Assembly (NCBI GenBank): GCA_028871775.1
Contig: JAGWMH010000042.1
Location: 1-10,852, forward strand
DNA length: 10,852 nt
Direction of reading: 5' to 3'
Source: Betaproteobacteria bacterium
GTDB lineage: Bacteria; Pseudomonadota; Gammaproteobacteria; Burkholderiales; Gallionellaceae
The stretch's first letter is position 1, and each line of letters begins with the position of its first letter. Below, in pieces: positions 1 to 7,211 of the stretch. Both the position numbers and the translations under genes were made by a program. The notes beneath the pieces were generated by a model. It was not told where the DNA came from, did not search any database, and was given only the letters and a program-made list of their open reading frames with translations.

Positions 1-2516
1 ATATCATCCAGCATGGCAACCGTGCGCTCCAGCAGCGACAGTTGCACGCTACTCAGGGCAATCGGATGGCCCATATGCGCCTCCAACCACTGTTCCAGCG
101 CGTGTGCCAATTCAGCAATCTGGTTGAAACCCATGGTGCGATTGACCACTGCCAGCGTGTGTGCCTCTTGCAGGAAGCCGTCGCTGACGGCGGGATGCCT
201 GCTCTCCCGCAAACCGGCCAGATGCCATAACAAGGCGGCAACATGCTGTTTGGCCTCTTCCCCGGCAGCGCTCAACCGGGATGATTCAGGCGGCGCCGCG
301 ATGGCGCCAGGAACCTCCGCCGACACCTCAACAACAACGGGTTCGGCCGATTGCACTGTCGGCATGGATTCCGCAGCAGTTTCAATCTGCTGCGCTGCCA
401 TTACCAACTCGCCCGCCTCAACCGGCGTGCTGCCCTGTGTGCACAGTGTATAGACCCAGCCCTTGAATGCCGCTTCAGCATCCAGCATGAATTTCAGCAA
501 ATCCGGCGTGGCGGGTTTGTTTCCCTGCAACCACCTGTTCATTGCCCGCTCAACTGCCCACGCTACCTCGGCCAGTTCGGTCAGCCCGACCATGCGCCCG
601 CTCCCCTTCAGGGTGTGAAAGCCGCGCCGGATAGAGACCAGCGGCTCATGGGTTTCCGGCTGGAGCTGGAGAATTTCAAGATTGGCGTGCATGCTGTCGA
701 GCACTTCCTGCGCTTCTTCCAGAAACACTTCCAGCAACTCATTGCCCTCCCACAGCGCGCGCGCGGCAGCGGCTTGCACGGCTGCGCCCGGGGTTGGCTT
801 AAGGGGGGTTTGCGCCTCGAGCAATTGCGCGGTGATCGGCTGTGGCAGTGTCCGCATGCCCTGTAGCGCGGAATCCAGCGGCGCGCTATCCGGCTGTTCT
901 CCCTGCGCCAGGCTCTGCACATATGCTTGCAGCGCATCCAGCGCCGCAGCAACGGGGGGCATTTCGCCGGGCACGGAACTGCCGCCGGCCGCATAATATT
1001 CCACGGCCTGCCGCAAGGTGCGCAGTAACTGTTCCGGCAAGTCCAGCGACAGGATCTGCAAACCGCCTTGCACCTGGTGCAGCAACAGCTTGGGTCGCGT
1101 GAGCGCCTGAGGTTTGCCTGTATCGCCGAAGAAGCTATGCAAACCCTGCTCGACATGCCGCAAGTTGTCCTGTATTTCGCTGAGCAGGGCTGCCGTGACG
1201 CCGGGCAGTTCCATGCGGCAATGCAGCGTAACCAGCTCGGCGAGTTTATTCTCATCCTGCGGCGTGTTCGCAATGGCTGCCTGCAGCCTACGGCTGATGA
1301 TGCGCGCCTGCTCGTGAAATTCTCCGCCCAGCCGGCCGTAATGTTCCATGCCGCCGTCCAGCAGCAACAAGGCCATCGCCATGTCCAGCGCGATACGCTG
1401 GATTTGTTCGGCGCTATGCGCCTGCGACACGACAGCCTGGATCTGATGGCACAGGTACTGCAGGGTGTTGCGGTCCAGCTGGTCGGCAAGCGAAACCAGT
1501 TGCGCCAACTGTCCGGCAAGCTCCGGTGCAACAGAACCCGCATGGACGCACTGCTCCCAGCCTTCTTTTGCTTTTTCGAGTTGCGCCCGCATCAGGTCCA
1601 GCACCGGACCCGTTTTACGGACCGGCAGGGCGCATGCTTGCGGCAGGTGGTTTGCCAGCGCATAGATGCGCTTGACCTCGGCCACGGTGTCGCTGACCTC
1701 GTTGCTGCATGCAACCAGATAAAGCATTTCACGCAGGCTGGCATGCGTGTCGGCAAGCTGCCCTTCAGCCAGTGATTTCATCTGCAGGTCTATCCGGTTG
1801 AGCAGTTTCCCGGCGCCCTGCCCCGGCGGCAGGCCGCGGTAAATCATGCAGTCCAGCAGGGCGGATGCTACCCACCAGAATGCCCGCTGCCGGTCCTGCG
1901 GCATACACCCCATGACGGCCTGCACCGCGCTGTGCATGGACTGCAACGCTTCAGCGGGGCTGTCCTGGCGCAACCATTTGAGCAAGGCCGCCTGGTACTT
2001 GCCGCGCTCCGCCTTGATGCGCGCCTGCGGCGCATCTCCCGGCGGCTGTGCCAGCACTGACAGAGGCAGTTCCGCCTGCAGATCCGGAAAAAACAAATCC
2101 GCTTCAAAAGACATCTCCATGCCGCGCGCCTGCTGCAATTCCTGATACTGCGGGAACAGGCACAATGCCGGGTTGCCGCTGCCTTCGGCCAGCCCATCGA
2201 GGTAATTGGTTAAAGCAAGCAGGGCGTGCTGGAGGGTGTCACGATAGGCAGATGGGGGAGACAGCGTTCCGCTGAGAAGCTCTTGCAACAGCACTTCAAT
2301 TTCCCCGCAATATACCGTGACCCCATCCAGCGGCAGCGCTCGCAACATGTCGCATATACGGTGAAACCCGGCGAGTGCGCCTTGCAATACATCCCTGTCA
2401 ACCTCAGGGGCGGAGAAAGAAATCTCCAGATCACGGCTCACCTGACCCAGCAAGCTGTCCAGCTCGGGCTTCGCCGCTAACAGCGGCAAAGGATTGGATT
2501 GCTCGGGAGAAGTCAT
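1..2516 (-). CDS. pilL: PilL/ChpA-type hybrid chemosensory histidine kinase, N-terminal part (runs off left edge)
   Basis: This is the N-terminal 838 codons of the large CheA-like kinase of the type IV pilus (Pil-Chp) pathway; the kinase, CheW-like and receiver domains expected downstream lie beyond base 1. The frame is open from the ATG at 2516, with an in-frame TGA three codons upstream. Residues 213-216 read FWWV, part of the FimL-like N-terminal region of ChpA/PilL proteins. A clear Hpt domain surrounds His634 in FHTLKGSGRM (bases 615-617), the expected phospho-acceptor. A second Hpt-like module is centred on His786 (EAHTLAVVNRTMGF), which lacks the usual Lys-Gly after the His. Degenerate modules appear around His52, His195 and His480 (LLHQVQGGLQIL). 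The gene follows pilJ by 19 nt and no good Shine-Dalgarno is visible, so translation may be coupled. The family is well known as ChpA in Pseudomonas and PilL elsewhere. Function is inferred from the Hpt motif and from the pilG-pilI-pilJ context; the catalytic half is not visible. Confidence 0.9.
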   Translation of the reverse strand, partial: MTSPEQSNPLPLLAAKPELDSLLGQVSRDLEISFSAPEVDRDVLQGALAGFHRICDMLRALPLDGVTVYCGEIEVLLQELLSGTLSPPSAYRDTLQHALLALTNYLDGLAEGSGNPALCLFPQYQELQQARGMEMSFEADLFFPDLQAELPLSVLAQPPGDAPQARIKAERGKYQAALLKWLRQDSPAEALQSMHSAVQAVMGCMPQDRQRAFWWVASALLDCMIYRGLPPGQGAGKLLNRIDLQMKSLAEGQLADTHASLREMLYLVACSNEVSDTVAEVKRIYALANHLPQACALPVRKTGPVLDLMRAQLEKAKEGWEQCVHAGSVAPELAGQLAQLVSLADQLDRNTLQYLCHQIQAVVSQAHSAEQIQRIALDMAMALLLLDGGMEHYGRLGGEFHEQARIISRRLQAAIANTPQDENKLAELVTLHCRMELPGVTAALLSEIQDNLRHVEQGLHSFFGDTGKPQALTRPKLLLHQVQGGLQILSLDLPEQLLRTLRQAVEYYAAGGSSVPGEMPPVAAALDALQAYVQSLAQGEQPDSAPLDSALQGMRTLPQPITAQLLEAQTPLKPTPGAAVQAAAARALWEGNELLEVFLEEAQEVLDSMHANLEILQLQPETHEPLVSIRRGFHTLKGSGRMVGLTELAEVAWAVERAMNRWLQGNKPATPDLLKFMLDAEAAFKGWVYTLCTQGSTPVEAGELVMAAQQIETAAESMPTVQSAEPVVVEVSAEVPGAIAAPPESSRLSAAGEEAKQHVAALLWHLAGLRESRHPAVSDGFLQEAHTLAVVNRTMGFNQIAELAHALEQWLEAHMGHPIALSSVQLSLLERTVAMLDD

Positions 2517-2535
2517 TGTGCCGCGTCAGAACCGG

Positions 2536-4584
2536 TCACAGCTTGAAGCCGGAGACGGAATCTTTCAGGCCGGTCGCCAGACCCGCCAGCTCGGCCACCG
2601 AAGCATTGGCGAGCCGGGTGCCGGCCGTGGTCTGTTCGGTGATGCGCATTATTTCTGTCATGGAATGTGCCACTTCACGCGCCATGTCGGCCTGCACCTG
2701 GGTGGATGCTGAAATGCTGCCGATCAGTTGCGCCAGCTCATTTGACACCTGCCCGATCTCGCGCAACGATTGCCCCGCAGCAACCGACAGTTTCGCCCCC
2801 TCCACCACCCCCTGCGTGTTTTTCTCCATCGCCGCCACTGCATCCTGCGTATCGCTCTGGATGGCTTTCACCAGCGCGCCGATCTGCTTGGTCGCCTCCG
2901 CGGACCGCTCCGCAAGGCGCTGCACCTCTTCGGCCACCACCGAGAATCCGCGCCCCGCTTCGCCGGCAGACGCCGCCTGAATCGCGGCATTCAACGCCAG
3001 CACGTTGGTCTGCTCGGTGATGTCGGAAATCATCTCCACGATTTCGCCGATCTCCTGCGAGCTTTCGCCCAGCCGCTTGATGCGCTTCGAGGTTTCCTGG
3101 ATTTGCTCGCGGATGCCCTCCATCCCGGCGATGGTGTTCTGCACCGCCTGCGCGCCCTGTTCCGTCACCTCCAAGGTGCGGTGCGCCACTTGCGCAGATT
3201 GTGAGGCACTGGCATCCACTTTCTGAATGGATTGTGTCATCAATTGCACCGACTCGCCCACCCCGGTTATTTCCCCGGACTGTTTCTGCGCGGCATCCAG
3301 CAACCCCGCGGAAATCGTCTCGGTTTCATGCGTCGCGCGCATTACCTGATCGGACGCGGTGGTAATACCGATGACCAGCTTGCGCAGTGCTCCGATGGTA
3401 TAGTTCACGGAATCGGCAATCGCCCCGGTAATATCATCCGACACGGTTGCCTTGGCGGTCAGGTCGCCTTTGGCCAGATTGCTTAATTCATTCACCAGCC
3501 GCAAAATGGCTTCCTGGTCGCGGCGGTTCGAACGCTCCGCTTCCCGGGCACGGCGGCGCGAATCGTCCAGATACACCTTGCTTACCAGCATCAGCATCAA
3601 CAGCACCAGCACGCCCGCGGTTATCATGACAACGCCGGTCAGCCGCGTTGCCGGCTGATACGCATCCACCAGTTTTTGCGTATAGCTCATCAACACTTCG
3701 CTGTTTTCGGCAATCGCTTTGTCCGCACGTTTCGCGCCCAGCAAATTTTGCGCATTGGCCGCAACGGTTTCGGCGGAAATTCGATAGCCATTGAACAGGT
3801 CGTTTATTTTCACGGCCAGCGGGTCACTCACCGGAAACGTCTTCAGCAATTCTTCCGCTTCCTGCAAATCCTGCTTTATGGATGGCGCCTGTCCGGTTTT
3901 TGCCTCGGCGTTTGCGCTGGGCAGCATCGCGGCATCCCTGGCAATCCGCTCAAACATCAGGCTTAGACGCACGGCACGCTCTTTTTGCGCCCCTTGCGCG
4001 CTGGCTGCCAATTGCTGCGTCAAATCGCGCAACTCCTGCACGCTGGCATTAATCGCCGCGATAGCGCGATCCAGCGTCATCAAGCCCGGGCGCGCCGCTT
4101 CCAGTGCCCGGACATCCGCCATCATTTTGCCGGAGCGTGCCATCAGGGCACCCAGCGCAGCACGGGCATCACCCGATGTCGCAGGCAAACCGGCATCCCC
4201 TTTGTCCAGCAACGTCAGGATCGAATCAAAGGATTCCCGGCTTTGTGTCAGGTTCTCAAATGCCGGCTGGTCGCCTGACAAACCCTGTTCGGCATCCTTG
4301 GCCAGCCGTTGCGACAGCATCAGCAATTTGCTGGATTGCGCCACATAGCGCGCATTTTGCGCTGCCGCGCGGTTATCCATAAAAGCTGCGGCTGCCGTGA
4401 TCAATATCAGCCCCAGCAAAATACCGCCGAGTATCTGCAGTTGCAGGGCGACTGGCAGATGCCCAAACAAGGGGATGGAATGGGCGCTTCCCTCATCATT
4501 GACAGGGCCGGATGCCTGGGCGGTTTTCCCGGAAGCCTCGGCAGGTTTTCCGGGTACCTTAATTACTGGTTGATTGAATGCCAT
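2536..4584 (-). CDS. pilJ: PilJ, methyl-accepting chemoreceptor of the type IV pilus Pil-Chp system
   Basis: This 682-residue inner-membrane chemoreceptor has the length expected of PilJ. A Pro/Ala/Ser-rich cytoplasmic N-tail (about 1-45) precedes TM1 (about 48-69). The periplasmic sensor (about 70-314) holds two related motifs, [13 protein letters not shown] (88-100) and [14 protein letters not shown] (208-221), which fit the duplicated PilJ N-terminal sensory domain. TM2 lies at about 315-338, followed by a HAMP-like segment (about 340-400) and a long helical signalling domain. The hairpin tip that contacts kinase and CheW is conserved at about 523-554 ([15 protein letters not shown], then [14 protein letters not shown]). 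The protein ends in SGFKL, with no CheR/CheB-tethering pentapeptide. The start ATG at 4584 has a strong AAGGAG six bases upstream; another ATG at 4588 is out of frame. It sits between pilI (37 nt) and pilL (19 nt). By family knowledge it senses pilus or surface signals and controls the kinase. A generic MCP is possible, but neighbours and length favour PilJ. Confidence 0.93.
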   Translation of the reverse strand: MAFNQPVIKVPGKPAEASGKTAQASGPVNDEGSAHSIPLFGHLPVALQLQILGGILLGLILITAAAAFMDNRAAAQNARYVAQSSKLLMLSQRLAKDAEQGLSGDQPAFENLTQSRESFDSILTLLDKGDAGLPATSGDARAALGALMARSGKMMADVRALEAARPGLMTLDRAIAAINASVQELRDLTQQLAASAQGAQKERAVRLSLMFERIARDAAMLPSANAEAKTGQAPSIKQDLQEAEELLKTFPVSDPLAVKINDLFNGYRISAETVAANAQNLLGAKRADKAIAENSEVLMSYTQKLVDAYQPATRLTGVVMITAGVLVLLMLMLVSKVYLDDSRRRAREAERSNRRDQEAILRLVNELSNLAKGDLTAKATVSDDITGAIADSVNYTIGALRKLVIGITTASDQVMRATHETETISAGLLDAAQKQSGEITGVGESVQLMTQSIQKVDASASQSAQVAHRTLEVTEQGAQAVQNTIAGMEGIREQIQETSKRIKRLGESSQEIGEIVEMISDITEQTNVLALNAAIQAASAGEAGRGFSVVAEEVQRLAERSAEATKQIGALVKAIQSDTQDAVAAMEKNTQGVVEGAKLSVAAGQSLREIGQVSNELAQLIGSISASTQVQADMAREVAHSMTEIMRITEQTTAGTRLANASVAELAGLATGLKDSVSGFKL

Positions 4585-4590
4585 TCATCA

Positions 4591-4596
4591 CTCCTT
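4591..4596 (-). promoter_or_regulatory. Strong ribosome binding site of pilJ
   Basis: The minus strand reads AAGGAG followed by TGATGA and then the pilJ ATG, a six-base spacing. This decides the pilJ start at 4584 over the out-of-frame ATG at 4588. It is the best Shine-Dalgarno in the pil cluster; pilI and pilL have none that is obvious. Confidence 0.75.
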
Positions 4597-4621
4597 CCAA
4601 AAAACTCTTTAACAGGAAATG

Positions 4622-5116
4622 CTAACTTTCCACATGCAAAAAATCAGTTTGCTTGAGCAGCATGGACACATTCAATTGCCGCCAGATCTGCCCTTGCTGA
4701 TCCTGGTATTGAACCCTGCCGCCCGCCTCGCTGCGGCGCCAGGTGCGGATATTGCGCAAGCCAAGCACGCGGTTGACCAACAGTCCCGCATTGAGGGCAA
4801 ATTTTTGCGCGACGAGCAAAACCCGGCTCCGCCCATCATGCAACACTTCGGCCTGCCCCATGAATGCCGCCAGATCCACAACGCTGTACAGGTTGCCGCG
4901 CACATTTGCCACGCCGCAGTACCAGAGCTTGGTAAAAGGCACCGTGGTTATCGGCGGTACCGGCAGCACCTCGCTGATGTCGCTCATTTCCACCAGCCAT
5001 AAATCTTCCCCTATCTGAATGCCCAGGGCAGAAGCCTGCTCACCCGCCTGCCCCTTGGTCTGCATGCGGTCGGTCAGCTGTTGCTGAAACTGGCGCAGAT
5101 TGATCCGGTTGGACAT
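4622..5116 (-). CDS. pilI: PilI, CheW-like adaptor of the Pil-Chp system
   Basis: This 164-residue cytoplasmic protein is a CheW-domain adaptor that links the receptor PilJ to the PilL/ChpA kinase. The CheW signature region is GVANVRGNLYSVVDLAAFMG (68-87), with earlier core strands at LGIQIGEDLWLVEMSDISEVLP (31-52, written here only as family context) and a later one at RVLLVAQKFALNAGLLVNRVLGL (98-120). The length is typical for stand-alone CheW/PilI, and the roughly 28-residue polar N-terminus (Gln-rich, RQFQQQLTDRM) is often seen in PilI. The start ATG at 5116 lacks a clear Shine-Dalgarno. The gap to pilG is 47 nt and contains a short 5-bp inverted repeat (TGCCC/GGGCA) with no U-tract, so I do not call a terminator. 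The order pilG-pilI-pilJ-pilL is the reason for naming it PilI and not CheW of a flagellar system. Confidence 0.9.
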   Translation of the reverse strand: MSNRINLRQFQQQLTDRMQTKGQAGEQASALGIQIGEDLWLVEMSDISEVLPVPPITTVPFTKLWYCGVANVRGNLYSVVDLAAFMGQAEVLHDGRSRVLLVAQKFALNAGLLVNRVLGLRNIRTWRRSEAGGRVQYQDQQGQIWRQLNVSMLLKQTDFLHVES

Positions 5117-5163
5117 ATCAGTTCAGTAATGCAATTCTGCCCGCAGGGCAAGAGCTATTCTTC

Positions 5164-5580
5164 TTATTGGCCATTGCTGCCTTCCCCTCGCTTGCCCTGC
5201 GTGTACATGATGGCTGCATCAACCATGCTCTTCTTGCTGAATGGCTTGACCAGGAACAGGTTCGACCCGACCAGTTTGCCCTGCGCGCGGTCAAACAGGC
5301 TGTCCTTGCTTGTCAGCATGATGACGGGGGTGGTTTTGAATTCGTTGTTATTCCTGATCAGCGCGCAAGTCTGATAGCCATCCAGCCGGGGCATCATGAT
5401 GTCAACGAAGATTATATCCGGGCGCAATTCAACAATCTTGGACAGCCCGTCAAAGCCATCCTCCGCAAGCACCACATGGCATCCGGCCTGCGTCAGGAAG
5501 ATCTCCCCGCTGCGGCGTATGGTGTTGCTGTCATCGATGAGCACTGCCTTGATGCCGGACAGCGGCATGTTATCGCTCAC
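5164..5580 (-). CDS. pilG: PilG, single-domain twitching-motility response regulator
   Basis: This is a CheY-like receiver protein, 138 residues if it starts at the GTG at 5580. It should accept a phosphate from the PilL/ChpA kinase and promote pilus extension and downstream surface signalling. Numbered from that GTG, the acidic pocket is Asp16-Asp17 (VLIDDSNTIRR), the phospho-acceptor is Asp60 within IIFVDIMMPRLDGYQTC (a stretch nearly identical to Pseudomonas PilG), the switch Thr is Thr90 (PVIMLTSKD) and the conserved Lys is Lys112 (VKPFSK). The GTG is preceded by AAAGGGG with suitable spacing, and the ensuing VSDNMPLSGIKAV fits PilG N-termini. The frame is also open upstream to an ATG at 5703 and a TTG at 5721, which would add up to 47 residues; that stretch is AT-richer and uses CTA and ATA codons unlike its neighbours, so I treat it as leader. 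A second start option is the ATG at 5568. No DNA-binding output domain is present. Confidence 0.9.
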   Translation of the reverse strand: MSDNMPLSGIKAVLIDDSNTIRRSGEIFLTQAGCHVVLAEDGFDGLSKIVELRPDIIFVDIMMPRLDGYQTCALIRNNNEFKTTPVIMLTSKDSLFDRAQGKLVGSNLFLVKPFSKKSMVDAAIMYTQGKRGEGSNGQ

Positions 5581-5622
5581 GTTCGCCCCTTTATCTTTTG
5601 CATCATATATGGTGCTAGAAAA

Positions 5623-5726
5623 CTCACTCCACCACGAAGAAAACATAACCAGCGACTTAACGAGCGTTGTTTGCTCATTTAGTGGGATGGCTAGTAGTTC
5701 CATCAGTTCTTCGTGGTTCAAGTGAG
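5623..5726. repeat. Interrupted inverted repeat in the leader upstream of pilG
   Basis: Bases 5631-5641 (accacgaagaa) are the exact reverse complement of 5707-5717 (ttcttcgtggt). Just outside them, 5623-5628 (ctcact) is the reverse complement of 5721-5726 (agtgag), with a small asymmetric bulge of 2 versus 3 bases between. The arms therefore pair over 17 positions around a 65-nt loop. The element fills most of the gap between trkH and pilG and would lie in the 5' leader of the pil transcript if the promoter at 5738-5766 is right. It could be an mRNA structure, a small mobile or MITE-like insertion, or a binding-site pair. I see no convincing target-site duplication. Confidence 0.6.
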
Positions 5727-5737
5727 GAATTTGGGTA

Positions 5738-5766
5738 ATTGTATAACTTCCCGTTACCTTTGCCAG
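5738..5766 (-). promoter_or_regulatory. Candidate sigma-70 promoter of the pilGIJL operon
   Basis: On the minus strand CTGGCA (bases 5766-5761; 4 of 6 matches to TTGACA) is followed after 17 nt by TACAAT (5743-5738; 5 of 6 matches to TATAAT). It overlaps the end of trkH and would start transcription near 5731, giving an approximately 150-nt leader before the GTG of pilG. The match is by eye only. No sigma-54 type -24/-12 pair was seen in the gap. Confidence 0.4.
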
Positions 5767-7211
5767 AAGCGCGGCGTAAAGATAATCAGCAAAGTGAAAA
5801 TTTCCAGCCGCCCGAGCAGCATGGCCAAGGTGCAGACCCAGGTCTGAAAATCGGTCAATACGCCATAATTGCTTGCCGGGCCGACCACCCCCAAGCCCGG
5901 GCCTGCGTTATTGATGCAGGCAATCACTGCAGAGAATGCAGAGATGAAGTCCAGCCCGCTGATCACCAGCGCAAAAGTCAGCGTGGCCACACTCATGAAA
6001 TACAGGAAAATGAACCCCAGCACCGAGAACACGATGTTGTTGGGGATTACGTTTCCACCTATTTTCATCGGGTTCACCGCGGATGGGTGCAGCAGCTTGA
6101 GAAATTCGCGCCCGGCCTGCTTGAACAGGATCAGGGTACGGATCATCTTGATGCCGCCGCCGGTGGAACCCGAACTGGCCGTAATGCAGCTGAGAAACAA
6201 CATCCACAGCGGCGCGAATGTAGGCCAGCGGTTGAAATCCACACTGGCGAAACCGCAGTCCGTCGCTATGGACACCAGGTTGAAGCTGGCGTGGCGCAAG
6301 GCTGTCCAGAAACCCGGGTAGACGCCCTGCCACCACAGGAATACGGCGATGCCCAGGCAGCTTGCCAATACCAGTGCAACGGTGGCAATGGCCTCGGTGT
6401 CGCGCAGATAAACCTTCAGGTTTTTTTCGCGCCATACCAGAAAATGCGTGGCGAAGTTCATCGCCGCAATCAGCATGAACACGATCAACACCAATTCTAT
6501 AGCGGGTGAATTGAAATAACCCACGCTGGCATCATGGGTGGAAAATCCGCCCAGCCCCATGGCTGCGAAGGCGTGGCATAGCGCATCCAGCCAGTTCATG
6601 CCGGCCAGCTTCAATGACACGATGCAGGCCATGGTAATGGCGAGATAAACCAGCCACAGGTTGCGCGCCGTTTCGGTGATGCGCGGCGTCAGCGTGGAAT
6701 CTTTCATCGGACCGGGCGTTTCCGCCTTGAACAATTGCCGTCCCCCGATGCCGAGCAGAGGCAGAATAGCCACCGCCAGCACGATGATGCCCATGCCGCC
6801 GACCCAGTTCAGCTCATGCCGCCAGATGTTGATGGCGGGCGGCAGGTTGTCCAGCCCGGTCAGCACGGTCGCGCCGGTTGTCGTCAGTCCCGACGTAGTT
6901 TCAAAATAGGCATCGGTAAATGACAGTCCGTCAATCACCAGCAGCAGGGGAAGGGTTGCCACTGCGGGCATCGCCGTCCACATTGCCACCACCAGCAGGT
7001 AGCCGTGCCGGATGGAAAGCTCGCCTTTATAACGGCGCGTCAGCAACCACATCAGGACACCGGCAACAAAAGTCCATACCATCGCCAGCGCAAAATCAAT
7101 CAGTGTGCCGTCGTTATAAACCAGCGAAGCAATGATAGGCAGCAGGTAGGTAATGCTGAACACCACCAACATCAGTCCCAAGGCATGGATAACTGTCAGC
7201 GTGCGCTGCAT
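5754..7211 (-). CDS. trkH: TrkH, potassium-translocating membrane subunit of the Trk uptake system
   Basis: This 485-residue polytopic inner-membrane protein forms the K+ pathway of Trk. The four pore repeats of the SKT superfamily are visible: TTSGLTTTGATVL (about 105-117), FAAMGLGGFST (215-225), SIATDCGFAS (314-323) and INNAGPGLGVVGP (433-445), each with the filter Gly. The Gly/Ser-rich intramembrane gating loop is ASSGSTGGGIK (345-355). The length matches TrkH, and many hydrophobic segments run through the protein. The ATG at 7211 shares its A with the TGA stop of trkA (TGATG), so the two are translationally coupled; an in-frame TTG one codon upstream is less likely. Together with TrkA it forms the TrkAH complex in which NAD(H)/nucleotide binding to TrkA controls the channel. 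No frameshift or missing filter residue is apparent. Confidence 0.96.
   Translation of the reverse strand: MQRTLTVIHALGLMLVVFSITYLLPIIASLVYNDGTLIDFALAMVWTFVAGVLMWLLTRRYKGELSIRHGYLLVVAMWTAMPAVATLPLLLVIDGLSFTDAYFETTSGLTTTGATVLTGLDNLPPAINIWRHELNWVGGMGIIVLAVAILPLLGIGGRQLFKAETPGPMKDSTLTPRITETARNLWLVYLAITMACIVSLKLAGMNWLDALCHAFAAMGLGGFSTHDASVGYFNSPAIELVLIVFMLIAAMNFATHFLVWREKNLKVYLRDTEAIATVALVLASCLGIAVFLWWQGVYPGFWTALRHASFNLVSIATDCGFASVDFNRWPTFAPLWMLFLSCITASSGSTGGGIKMIRTLILFKQAGREFLKLLHPSAVNPMKIGGNVIPNNIVFSVLGFIFLYFMSVATLTFALVISGLDFISAFSAVIACINNAGPGLGVVGPASNYGVLTDFQTWVCTLAMLLGRLEIFTLLIIFTPRFWQR

Noticed and set aside
608..1543. A 311-codon minus-strand frame within pilL
   Set aside because: The composition is Arg/Cys/Trp-rich with no motif; the other minus frame is open across 1-2516 and carries the Hpt motif and FWWV region.
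5739..6509. A 256-codon plus-strand open frame opposite trkH
   Set aside because: It is antisense to the pore repeats of TrkH and is low-complexity (Gln/His/Glu-rich), as expected of a shadow frame.
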